Positions 27,282 to 33,560 of a stretch of DNA of 42,977 bases are shown one piece after another (within the stretch, counting starts at the first letter, position 1; each line of letters starts with the position of its first letter). The stretch is from positions 140,622-183,598 of the forward strand of contig NZ_JAQYWD010000004.1 in NCBI RefSeq assembly GCF_030145145.1, in the 5' to 3' direction. A program made the position numbers and the translations under genes. Origin of the DNA: Desulfobacula sp. (GTDB taxonomy: Bacteria > Desulfobacterota > Desulfobacteria > Desulfobacterales > Desulfobacteraceae). The notes below the pieces were generated by a model, which had not been told where the DNA came from, ran no database searches, and saw nothing but the letters and a program-made list of their open reading frames with translations.

Positions 27282-27859
27282 TCTTTCGGCAATCCTCTAT
27301 CAGACTTGGCAATGGATTGCAGTAAGGCTTCCATGAATTCCTGCTTAGTCTTCAGATCAGCATTGCCTTTCTGCTCGTTGTCTTTTTTATAGGTGCCCAG
27401 ATGCTTTTCAAGGGCTTCAAGGGATTTGTCTTTTGGGATCATCTTGATTTTGCGGATGTAATGCTTTTGCTGATCTTCACCTTTTTCATTCTTCACGGTT
27501 TTAACACCGATGGAAACCTCATTGATTGCTGCGCCCAGGTCATCATCGATTTCAAGGATATCTTTAAGCGTACCATCCTCATGATATAGGTCTCTTACTT
27601 GATAAAAAGCCAACCTCGCTCGTTCCAGAAGTACACGATCCGCTGTAATATCTAAGCGTTTTGAGCGGCTTGCCATCAATCTTGCCAATTCTTTTTGTAT
27701 CTCAACATTTTTCAACAGCCGTTGACCTTGTGAATAGGCTGTCTTCTTTGAGTATCCGGCCCGGATTGCAGACTGAGTTGCATTAAAATCTATAATATAC
27801 TCTTTGCAAAATAGTAGCTGAAGCGGTGACAGTGCCCTAACTTGTTTGGCTTTGCTCAT
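27278..27859 (-). CDS. terminase small subunit, Terminase_2 family
   Basis: A 193-residue DNA-recognition subunit. The N-terminal half has the expected sequence: LSPLQLLFCKEYIIDFNATQSAIRAGYS, KKTAYSQGQRLLKNVEIQKEL. This is a helix-turn-helix that binds the packaging site. The remainder is an oligomerisation helix region and a charged tail. I place the start at the ATG at 27859; the earlier TTG would extend it by 13 residues without similarity. The start overlaps the end of the zinc-ribbon gene by 23 bases. Confidence 0.85.
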   Translation of the reverse strand: MSKAKQVRALSPLQLLFCKEYIIDFNATQSAIRAGYSKKTAYSQGQRLLKNVEIQKELARLMASRSKRLDITADRVLLERARLAFYQVRDLYHEDGTLKDILEIDDDLGAAINEVSIGVKTVKNEKGEDQQKHYIRKIKMIPKDKSLEALEKHLGTYKKDNEQKGNADLKTKQEFMEALLQSIAKSDRGLPKE

Positions 27860-28025
27860 ATTCCCGCACCCTTTCCTGATAATCCTCAATCGTGTCAATT
27901 CGTTCAGTTGTCGAAAAAGAAAACCCGCAAATCTTGCACTTCCTGCTTCTCAGAACGCTATCCTCAAGCCAACCGATTGTCTCTATGACCTTCAGGTCTG
28001 ATTTTTTGCAAAATGGACATTTCAT
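27837..28025 (-). CDS. orphan NrdR-like zinc ribbon protein
   Basis: A 62-residue protein with a CPFC ... CKIC zinc ribbon: MKCPFCKKSDLKVIET, then RSRKCKICGFSFSTTERID. This is strikingly like the N-terminal zinc ribbon of the ribonucleotide reductase regulator NrdR, including the RxRxCxxCGxxFxTxER element, but the ATP-cone domain that follows in NrdR is missing. The gene opens the late operon just before terminase. It may bind DNA or dimerise with host NrdR; that is inference. It shares 23 bases with the terminase gene. Confidence 0.75.
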   Translation of the reverse strand: MKCPFCKKSDLKVIETIGWLEDSVLRSRKCKICGFSFSTTERIDTIEDYQERVREYEQSQTS

Positions 28026-28233
28026 GATTGGGATTATGCCGGGATTTAATACTGGAGGGCAATTGATTGACCGGTGGATTTGGGAATTCCACGGAGAAAG
28101 AAGATAGATGGACTTATTTGTACGGTTTGTTAATCGTGTTTGTTATATAAATGGGTTAATCAGGAAGAATGGCTTGAGATGATGGTTTTGGTTCATATAG
28201 TACAATCGAAAGGCAGGGTGTATGGAGCACATA

Positions 28234-28277
28234 AATAAAATGGGCAGGGCCAAATGAATGACCCTGCCCATTTTATT
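28234..28277. terminator. strong terminator of the PEP-CTERM unit
   Basis: Two 16-base arms (28234-28249 and 28262-28277), AATAAAATGGGCAGGG and its exact complement, around a 12-base loop. The A/T-rich outer part puts AATAAAA/TTTTATT at the ends, so a U-tract follows on both strands. It starts 11 bases after the stop codon of the 53-residue gene and separates that unit from the late operon. The 208 bases from 28026 to 28233 hold no gene; they must contain the late promoter, but I only see a weak TATAAC on the minus strand. Confidence 0.85.
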
Positions 28278-28287
28278 GTAATACCAG

Positions 28288-28449
28288 CTATCTTAATTTA
28301 AGACGTCTATCAAAACCAGATCTTCTGTCTTCACCGGATCTTCGTTCTGGAGAATAATCAAAATATGAAAATATCCGCCGTTCAATTCCTAAACGCCTAC
28401 CATCATTATCCAGCGAAAATGGTTTTGTCGTCTTGTCAATTTCATGCAT
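28288..28449 (-). CDS. 53-residue Arg-Arg-repeat small protein
   Basis: A very basic small protein with four RR pairs in a regular layout: DGRRLGIERR, then PERRSGEDRRSGFDRR. Such [ED]RR-SG-[FE]DRR strings occur in small proteins and linkers of sulfate-reducing and related bacteria; no function is known to me. The ATG overlaps the end of the PEP-CTERM gene (ATGCATGA), so the two are translationally coupled and share the promoter and terminator. A longer reading upstream would run inside the PEP-CTERM gene and is not needed. Confidence 0.55.
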   Translation of the reverse strand: MHEIDKTTKPFSLDNDGRRLGIERRIFSYFDYSPERRSGEDRRSGFDRRLKLR

Positions 28450-29152
28450 TTTTCTTTCTGTTAACGCCTGCAAGACCGAGGATGCCGAGACCGAAGAGGA
28501 GCATGGTGGCTGGCTCTGGTACTGGGGCTGTGCCATAAGTCAAGTTGTCATAACGAGCTGTGTAGTCGATACCTGTATTCTTTGCATTTAAAATAACAGA
28601 TGACATGTATATAGTGTCCGTTGCATTATCTGTAAACACAAGGACATCGTTGATGTAATTCTCAACTCCTGCTGCAGTAATGATGAATTTAAAGTTATTA
28701 AATGCATCTGTAGAGAAGGTGTTTGAAGGGGGCACAACCCATCCAGAATAACCATCCCAAAATTGTACTCCACCGACCCCATTAGTTACTGCGTATTCAA
28801 GAATTGGATATGAGGACAGAGTACCTGTTGTATCATAACCTACTCCCCAGAGACCTGAATATCTTCCTTCGTCAGTCCAAGCGCTGTCAATATACATGTC
28901 AATGGACAGAAGTGTTGACTGGCCGATATCTTTCTGCATTCCCTGTGTACTGTAAAAGCCGGCGGTAGTTTTTGTTTCATCAATTCCCATTAGTAATTCA
29001 TTACCAACAATTCCAAAGGATTCAGGTGCCTCTCGATCTACACCCCAGGCACTTAAAGAGTCCCCATTGTTGAACGTCTCGGTGATGTAATCAGCGAATG
29101 CAGTGCTTGAACAAAATAATAAAACAAAGAACAGCGTAATAATTTTTTTCAT
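28442..29152 (-). CDS. PEP-CTERM sorted surface protein
   Basis: A 236-residue exported protein. It has a signal peptide (positive start MKK, hydrophobic core, cleavage after the residue-20 Ala in STAFA), a beta-rich Thr/Asn/Gly body of about 190 residues with Trp-containing repeats (SGLWGVGYDT), and the C-terminal sorting signal VPEP (211-214), a hydrophobic helix, and an Arg/Lys-rich end. Exosortase in the host would cleave and anchor it at the surface or in exopolysaccharide. The body resembles a concanavalin/lectin-like fold but I cannot name it. The ATG at 29152 has GGGGAAAGG before it; an earlier one would misplace the signal peptide. Phage genes flank it on both sides. Confidence 0.85.
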   Translation of the reverse strand: MKKIITLFFVLLFCSSTAFADYITETFNNGDSLSAWGVDREAPESFGIVGNELLMGIDETKTTAGFYSTQGMQKDIGQSTLLSIDMYIDSAWTDEGRYSGLWGVGYDTTGTLSSYPILEYAVTNGVGGVQFWDGYSGWVVPPSNTFSTDAFNNFKFIITAAGVENYINDVLVFTDNATDTIYMSSVILNAKNTGIDYTARYDNLTYGTAPVPEPATMLLFGLGILGLAGVNRKKNA

Positions 29153-29279
29153 CCTTTCCCCTCTCTTATATAACAGAAATTCCGTTTTCATCTGCAACCA
29201 GGCTATCTCCCCATGAGACCCTATCGGCTTTCCGTCCCTGCCTCATAACAGGTTTGGCTTGTTTAATGTTTAACTACTT

Positions 29280-29295
29280 AGCAATATTCATGCCA
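29280..29295 (-). promoter_or_regulatory. sigma-54 type promoter of the PEP-CTERM unit
   Basis: On the minus strand the sequence TGGCATGAATATTGCT matches the -24/-12 consensus TGGCAC-N5-TTGCW at every fixed base except one (C to T at position 6), with the exact 12-base spacing between the GG and GC. The predicted start is near 29268, giving a leader of about 115 bases. Sigma-54 control, via the PrsK/PrsR two-component pair, has been described for PEP-CTERM genes, which fits. No sigma-70 promoter as good as this is visible in the 334 bases before the next gene. Confidence 0.65.
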
Positions 29296-29386
29296 TATCT
29301 TAAATTCACCAAAGAAGCCCATACATAGCACTTACAGCTTTTTCTTTACTTTTTTCTCAGAAATAAATGTAATATTTTGATGAATT

Positions 29387-29439
29387 TTTTTCCTAATTGC
29401 TTAGCCTTTTAGAAATATTTTTCCTAATGGTTTACCCTT
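29387..29439. repeat. paired 22-bp enhancer-like repeats upstream of the sigma-54 promoter
   Basis: Two direct copies of a 22-bp motif, at 29387-29408 and 29418-29439, agree at 19 of 22 positions; the shared core is TTTTTCCTAAT on the plus strand (ATTAGGAAAAA on the minus strand). They start 31 bases apart, about three helical turns, and their centres lie about 130 and 160 bases upstream of the predicted start. That is where activator sites of sigma-54 promoters usually lie. Binding protein unknown; a host PrsR-like regulator is plausible. Confidence 0.55.
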
Positions 29440-29486
29440 ATTTTCGCATATAACGATTTATTTTGATAAATTATATCACCCCATCC

Positions 29487-29786
29487 TCAACCACTATCCA
29501 TCCTCTTTTTCTTATACCCCCGCGGTATCCATTCCCGCATATCATCCCCATACCAGCCACAATCCGCACAAACCACTTCAGTCTTGGTTACAGTTTCAGA
29601 CAAATTCGGGTCCGTCCTGATCCGTCGCATGGGACCACCGCACTTCTCGCATTTTTTCCAAGGTTTTGACCTGGAAAAATCAGAATATCCATGACCAACA
29701 CAATAGTCCGGCCTGACACAAAGCGCAGTCCTGAGCTTTGCACATTCCCCACACGATTTATGCCGCACAAACGAATCTGTTGACAT
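29487..29786 (-). CDS. Cys-rich zinc ribbon phage protein
   Basis: A 99-residue protein with two metal-binding halves: CGEC and C...C in the first 30 residues, then KKCEKCGGPM near residue 45 paired with VVCADCGWYG near residue 75, a classic zinc-ribbon spacing. It probably binds nucleic acid or protein. It is the last early gene before the PEP-CTERM unit. No named family is recognised. AGGATAGGG before the ATG is an acceptable ribosome binding site. Confidence 0.55.
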   Translation of the reverse strand: MSTDSFVRHKSCGECAKLRTALCVRPDYCVGHGYSDFSRSKPWKKCEKCGGPMRRIRTDPNLSETVTKTEVVCADCGWYGDDMREWIPRGYKKKRMDSG

Positions 29787-29795
29787 GCTGTTTCC

Positions 29796-29990
29796 CTATC
29801 CTGCTAAGCTTTCAAGCGGATCATATTTCGTTTTCCGTGGATTTTTTACCCCAGGATACATGCACACTTTGCATGCCGGATGATGCCCGTCCTTTGAATT
29901 TTTATTCTTATAAAATTTACTCAAAGCCTTCTTCTCACTGCACCTTGAACAAACTTTTTCTCCAGATTTTGTCTCACTATTTGCATTCAT
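29796..29990 (-). CDS. small zinc finger phage protein
   Basis: A 64-residue protein with KVCSRCSEKKALSKFYKNK followed by DGHHPACKVC. The CxxC-x(20)-CxxC arrangement and the KFYKNKxSxDGxHPxCKxC sequence are common in short phage zinc-finger proteins and at the start of some phage HNH-type nucleases, but the nuclease residues are absent here. I use the ATG at 29990; a TTG two codons earlier is the alternative. Function unknown. Confidence 0.55.
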   Translation of the reverse strand: MNANSETKSGEKVCSRCSEKKALSKFYKNKNSKDGHHPACKVCMYPGVKNPRKTKYDPLESLAG

Positions 29991-29997
29991 GTTCAAT

Positions 29998-30150
29998 TCA
30001 CTCTCCCGGAATTAAAAAAATTACGGTAAAATTTAATAGCCCTGCCGACAGCCAGTAAAGACCGGTTCCCCATTTCTGACAGATGAAATACAGGATACAG
30101 GCGCCAAAGCTCTCAAGCATAATGGCCATTGGTAAAAACTTCTCCATCAT
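29998..30150 (-). CDS. 50-residue membrane protein in the early operon
   Basis: A short gene, but well supported: the ATG overlaps the resolvase stop codon (ATGA), GAGAGGG lies just upstream, and the stop is followed after 7 bases by the next start. The product, beginning MMEKFLPMAIMLESFGACIL and ending FLIPGE, has two hydrophobic segments of 17-18 residues with a short polar loop (CQKWGTGLYW). It is likely a small inner-membrane protein of two helices. No family recognised; possibilities include a host-membrane modulator or superinfection factor. Confidence 0.7.
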   Translation of the reverse strand: MMEKFLPMAIMLESFGACILYFICQKWGTGLYWLSAGLLNFTVIFLIPGE

Positions 30151-30614
30151 GCAACCCTCTCAACCCTCAAGTCTTCCAGGGCATATTCAAGCAGCATACA
30201 GGCATCCGCCTCGTTATCATCGACCGGCTTGTATCCCCTTGCCCTGGCAGCAAGCTTCATAAGCTCCTTTCCGGCATTTCCTTTTCCAGTCGCATATTTT
30301 TTCAGGGTCCCAGTATGCACCGGCATGGTATCAGCTCCGATATCTGCAGCAAAAGCCAAGGCATCCGTAACCAAACCGACACACAATTGGGTTGCTGCCC
30401 CTCCCCTGTGGTGGGCCTGCTCATACACGATCAAATCAATCTTCCCGGGTGCATACTCAGCCATTTTTTTCAGCCAGGCCCGGAAACGTAAAAACCGCAT
30501 CCCGACAGATTCTCCCCTTGCCAATCCAAATTCCTGAACACCGGATGAAATTTTATGATCAAAGAAAGTTGCCCAGCCTGTTTTTATTGCCAAATCGAGT
30601 GTCAAAATATTCAT
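30147..30614 (-). CDS. RuvC-like Holliday junction resolvase
   Basis: A 155-residue phage version of RuvC. Acidic residues lie in the usual order: Asp6 in LTLDLAIKTGWA, a Glu in IVYEQAHHRGG (around residue 65), and an Asp pair in PVDDNEADACML (around 132-137). The VHTGTLKKYATGKGNAGKEL part matches the substrate-binding segment of the fold. It would cut branched DNA during recombination-dependent replication or before packaging. It follows the replication protein with overlapping start and stop (ATGA) and GGAGG as ribosome binding site. Confidence 0.82.
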   Translation of the reverse strand: MNILTLDLAIKTGWATFFDHKISSGVQEFGLARGESVGMRFLRFRAWLKKMAEYAPGKIDLIVYEQAHHRGGAATQLCVGLVTDALAFAADIGADTMPVHTGTLKKYATGKGNAGKELMKLAARARGYKPVDDNEADACMLLEYALEDLRVERVA

Positions 30615-31597
30615 CGTGCCTCCATGGTCTTTGTCTTCGGTTGAATCGCCTCACCTCGTTCTCTCAAAATTTCAAAAGCATAAATATTCCCAGCCTCTGA
30701 AAGTAATTTTAGTTCCTGCTTGGATTTTTTGCGAAAACCCTTAAGAATCTTGTCTTTATCGACAGATTGGGCCATAGGCTTGCCCTCCCGGACAGCCTTG
30801 TTTTGTTCCCTGGATAGCCAGCCGGTTATATGCTTCCGGATACCGCCAGATGTTTTTCTGTTTTTCGGATTGTCTTTGTTCCACTGCCGGATTGCCTTTA
30901 GTGCCGGCAGGACATTAACGCCAGGGAAAGTATCCTGCCATTCATCAACGTCCTTCTGAAAAACCTCAAACTCACCATCACGGTTAATCAAAAGAATTTT
31001 TAAAACAGGCTCCTCTTTTTTCGGGCTGGAGCTATCGGGTAGCTCCGGGCAAGAAGTATCTTCTTTTGGAGAAGGAGAAGGAATAGGAGAAGGAGAAGGA
31101 GAAGGGCATAGCTCCGAGCATGATTTAGCATTGCGGTTAGCATCATTTAGCATGTGCTCAGGGCATGCTTTAGCATTTATATTATCATTCTCAGTGGTCT
31201 TGGAATCTTCCTGAAAGGCTTTATCCGCTTGCCTCTCAGCTTCTTTTTCCCATCTCACACGGGCAGCTTTCTTTGCCTTTTTAGACCTGTCTTCTGCATG
31301 TGAAGCATATTCGTTATGCTCAACCCAATCGTGGATGATATAACCACCATCAGTTTGGTCGATAAACCGAAGCTCAACAAGATACCCGACAAAAGCACCT
31401 TCATCACCCTGCCAATCTGCTGCAATCTCTATATCATCAACGTCCATGTTTTTTAGATTGCCATCTGGCCGATTCTGGGTAGCAAATGTCCACAATCTAA
31501 TGAGATTATAAAAAGCCCTGTCCCCCGCCTTCCGCATTAATTTAATAGTCTTGGGATGCGTTGGCAGCGTAACGGAAAGTCTGAAATCTTTATTCAT
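30611..31597 (-). CDS. phage replication protein, DnaD/replisome-organiser-like
   Basis: A 328-residue protein. Its N-terminus (about residues 1-100; KDFRLSVTLPTHPKTIKLMRK, RAFYNLIRLWTFATQNRPDG, GGYIIHDWVEHNEY) is the winged-helix-like start seen in phage replication-initiation proteins. The middle has a Ser/Pro linker (SPSPSPIPSPSP). The last 120 residues are basic and resemble a helicase-loading tail. It sits between a helicase and a resolvase. The origin may lie near or inside this gene, as is common, but I see no iterons. A good GAGGAG site precedes the ATG. Confidence 0.6.
   Translation of the reverse strand: MNKDFRLSVTLPTHPKTIKLMRKAGDRAFYNLIRLWTFATQNRPDGNLKNMDVDDIEIAADWQGDEGAFVGYLVELRFIDQTDGGYIIHDWVEHNEYASHAEDRSKKAKKAARVRWEKEAERQADKAFQEDSKTTENDNINAKACPEHMLNDANRNAKSCSELCPSPSPSPIPSPSPKEDTSCPELPDSSSPKKEEPVLKILLINRDGEFEVFQKDVDEWQDTFPGVNVLPALKAIRQWNKDNPKNRKTSGGIRKHITGWLSREQNKAVREGKPMAQSVDKDKILKGFRKKSKQELKLLSEAGNIYAFEILRERGEAIQPKTKTMEAR
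31068..31106. repeat. GGAGAA short tandem repeat inside the replication gene
   Basis: About six near-perfect copies of the hexamer GGAGAA, with one irregular GGAATA unit, encode the Ser-Pro linker of the replication protein on the opposite strand. As the unit is six bases, changes of copy number would keep the frame and only lengthen or shorten the linker. Confidence 0.7.
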
Positions 31598-31605
31598 TTT
31601 TCTCC

Positions 31606-33384
31606 TCAGAACGAACTATGCATCATAAAAACCTGTTTCCTATCCATCATCTCCATCTCCCTATCCATTGCCAACTTCATGCTTCGATCTTCTCTGCTGC
31701 CTTTCCATGGCACCACCTTGGTAGAAACTCTTTTCCGTTTTGCCCTGCCCAGACTCACGCCAGGGGGCGGGTCCTTAAGGGTGCTTTGGTATTCGATCGG
31801 GTAATACTGTTTGACGTACCGTAAGAGGTATTCCAGGTTTGCCAGATCCAGCAACTCCCTGGGCTTTCCCATCTTCTGTTTAAGCTCTGAATTGATCTTC
31901 TGGGGCTTATACCTGTGCTCAAAAGCAAAGCGGTTCACATGGGCGCTTATTTCCTGCCTGATGCGAATTTCCTTCTCTTTTACGGTCTCTATTTGAGCAC
32001 CTGTTACAGCGGGTTGGAAAATATCCAATTGAGGATCTATCCCCACAAAATGCTCACTCGTACCGGTCATGTCTCCACCAATCGGGGTGATCTCCTGACA
32101 GCCTCCCCCCTCCCCATCACCACCAGGTATTGGAGCCTCTATACGCCCAGGGGAAGCCGTTTTTTGTTTTAATACGGCAATCTGCTCTCGTTCGATCCGC
32201 TTCACGATCTTCATAAACTTGGGGTCTTTGGGTGCAAACACATGAGCCCTTTGGCTGGAATAAGGACCGGCTGCCGGATCAATCCTCACCGCCCTGGCCA
32301 CCATCTGCTCAATCCAGGGGACTGATCTGATTTGAGTCAGACAACAGATATGGGTGACCGGTGGGACAGACAAACCTTCATAGGCCATGGCTATGGTAAC
32401 AAGGATATCCAGATCAGGGCTTTTGAATCGTTTAATTGCGGCGGCCGCCTCCTTTGATTTGTGGCTGGTGGCGATTTCGGCTTTCATACACATAGCCCTC
32501 TGTAACATTTCCGTCACAGACTGGGCCCCTTTGTAATCAGCGGTAACAATCAGCAACTTTGCCCCGGGGTTGGTCCTTTTGGATTGCCGCCAGTGATAGA
32601 GGCATTCCCGTAACAATTGAACGGCAAAATCAGTATTCAGGGCAGTGTAAAGAGCCGCCGCCCGGTCTTCGGGTTTTGTTTCGGAAAAGCTGTCAGCTGC
32701 CTTCCTTTCCCCTGCCTGATCCTCCCAGGCAAATTGCCCGTCAGACAGATGAAACGAAATAGGCAGGATGGCCTTTTCTTCCAGGGCATCCTGCCGGTTG
32801 TATCTGATCACGACTCTATTATCCGTATTATCCAAATACGGCCTGTTACCCCGATACTCAGTAAAGGCGATTGGTTTTCCATCCCCCCGCTCCAAAGTAC
32901 CGGTCATCAAAACGATGTATGCGGCCTTTGCAAAAAGGGGGAGCAAGGCTTTATGCCAGACACCCCCCTCCTCCACATGATGGTATTCATCCAGGATCAA
33001 AATATATCTTTTGGTTAAAAATTCCCTGGAAATGACATTCCCGGTATCAACGCCCAGGGCCTGATAAGTGGTCACAAAACCGTTTGTGCCCCTGCAGGGA
33101 TTAACATCATTGGTTGCAGACCGAATGGTCAGATTATGATTAAAAAGCTGTCTGGAAAACGGATCTATGAATTCCCGTTCGCCCTGATCCTGCAATGCCT
33201 GCCGGGGAACCACCCAAGCAAGGGCATCCGCCTTGTGCTTTTCAATAAGCCTGCCGGCCACCACCGGGATAAAACTCTTTCCACCACCCGGGGTAACGGA
33301 AAGAGTGATAACCCGCGCATCCGAACCGGCAATGATACCATCAACCACATTGCTAAACTCGACTTGATGCTTTCTGAGTGTCAT
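31606..33384 (-). CDS. superfamily 2 (DEAD/DEAH-type) helicase
   Basis: A 592-residue ATP-dependent helicase. Motif I is TPGGGKS (31-37), motif II DEYH (132-135), motif III appears as TGTL, and motif VI lies near residue 380 (QMVARAVRID). Motif V-like ILVTIAMAYEGLS is also present. After about residue 430 there is a linker and a basic C-terminal tail with RAKRKRV. Such phage SF2 helicases unwind DNA in replication or repair. It lies downstream of the SbcC-like gene and shares four bases with the small Cys gene before it (ATGA). Confidence 0.85.
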   Translation of the reverse strand: MTLRKHQVEFSNVVDGIIAGSDARVITLSVTPGGGKSFIPVVAGRLIEKHKADALAWVVPRQALQDQGEREFIDPFSRQLFNHNLTIRSATNDVNPCRGTNGFVTTYQALGVDTGNVISREFLTKRYILILDEYHHVEEGGVWHKALLPLFAKAAYIVLMTGTLERGDGKPIAFTEYRGNRPYLDNTDNRVVIRYNRQDALEEKAILPISFHLSDGQFAWEDQAGERKAADSFSETKPEDRAAALYTALNTDFAVQLLRECLYHWRQSKRTNPGAKLLIVTADYKGAQSVTEMLQRAMCMKAEIATSHKSKEAAAAIKRFKSPDLDILVTIAMAYEGLSVPPVTHICCLTQIRSVPWIEQMVARAVRIDPAAGPYSSQRAHVFAPKDPKFMKIVKRIEREQIAVLKQKTASPGRIEAPIPGGDGEGGGCQEITPIGGDMTGTSEHFVGIDPQLDIFQPAVTGAQIETVKEKEIRIRQEISAHVNRFAFEHRYKPQKINSELKQKMGKPRELLDLANLEYLLRYVKQYYPIEYQSTLKDPPPGVSLGRAKRKRVSTKVVPWKGSREDRSMKLAMDREMEMMDRKQVFMMHSSF

Positions 33385-33560
33385 TCCGATGTGACCTCCA
33401 CAGCTGCCGGAGCATATTCAGAGCACCGGAAATCTGCAGGCACACACATATCTTCTATCGAAGATTCCAGATTGCTTCCAATGGCCGTCAAAATCTGGCG
33501 ACAACAACCGGACCAATCATCCATTCTTTTATAATGATCGCAAGTCTCACAGCATTTCAT
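33381..33560 (-). CDS. 59-residue Cys-rich small protein
   Basis: A short gene well supported by its frame: the ATG overlaps the SbcC-like stop codon (TAATG), AAGGTGG lies upstream, and its stop overlaps the helicase start (ATGA). The product begins MKCCETCDHYKRMDDW and has further Cys at WSGCCRQ, DMCV and FRCSEYA. The first CC-xx-C, then CC and two more Cys could hold a metal ion or iron-sulfur cluster. Its nearest look-alikes from memory are small phage proteins of unknown function that start with CxxCxxY and end with RCSEYAP. No role is assigned. Confidence 0.7.
   Translation of the reverse strand: MKCCETCDHYKRMDDWSGCCRQILTAIGSNLESSIEDMCVPADFRCSEYAPAAVEVTSE

Noticed and set aside
28026..28233. 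Late promoter upstream of the zinc-ribbon/terminase genes
   Set aside because: Only a weak TATAAC with no matching -35 was found, so no feature is claimed even though a promoter must be near.
31068..31106. Possible CRISPR-like or iteron array
   Set aside because: Units are only six bases and without spacers; it is a coding microsatellite.
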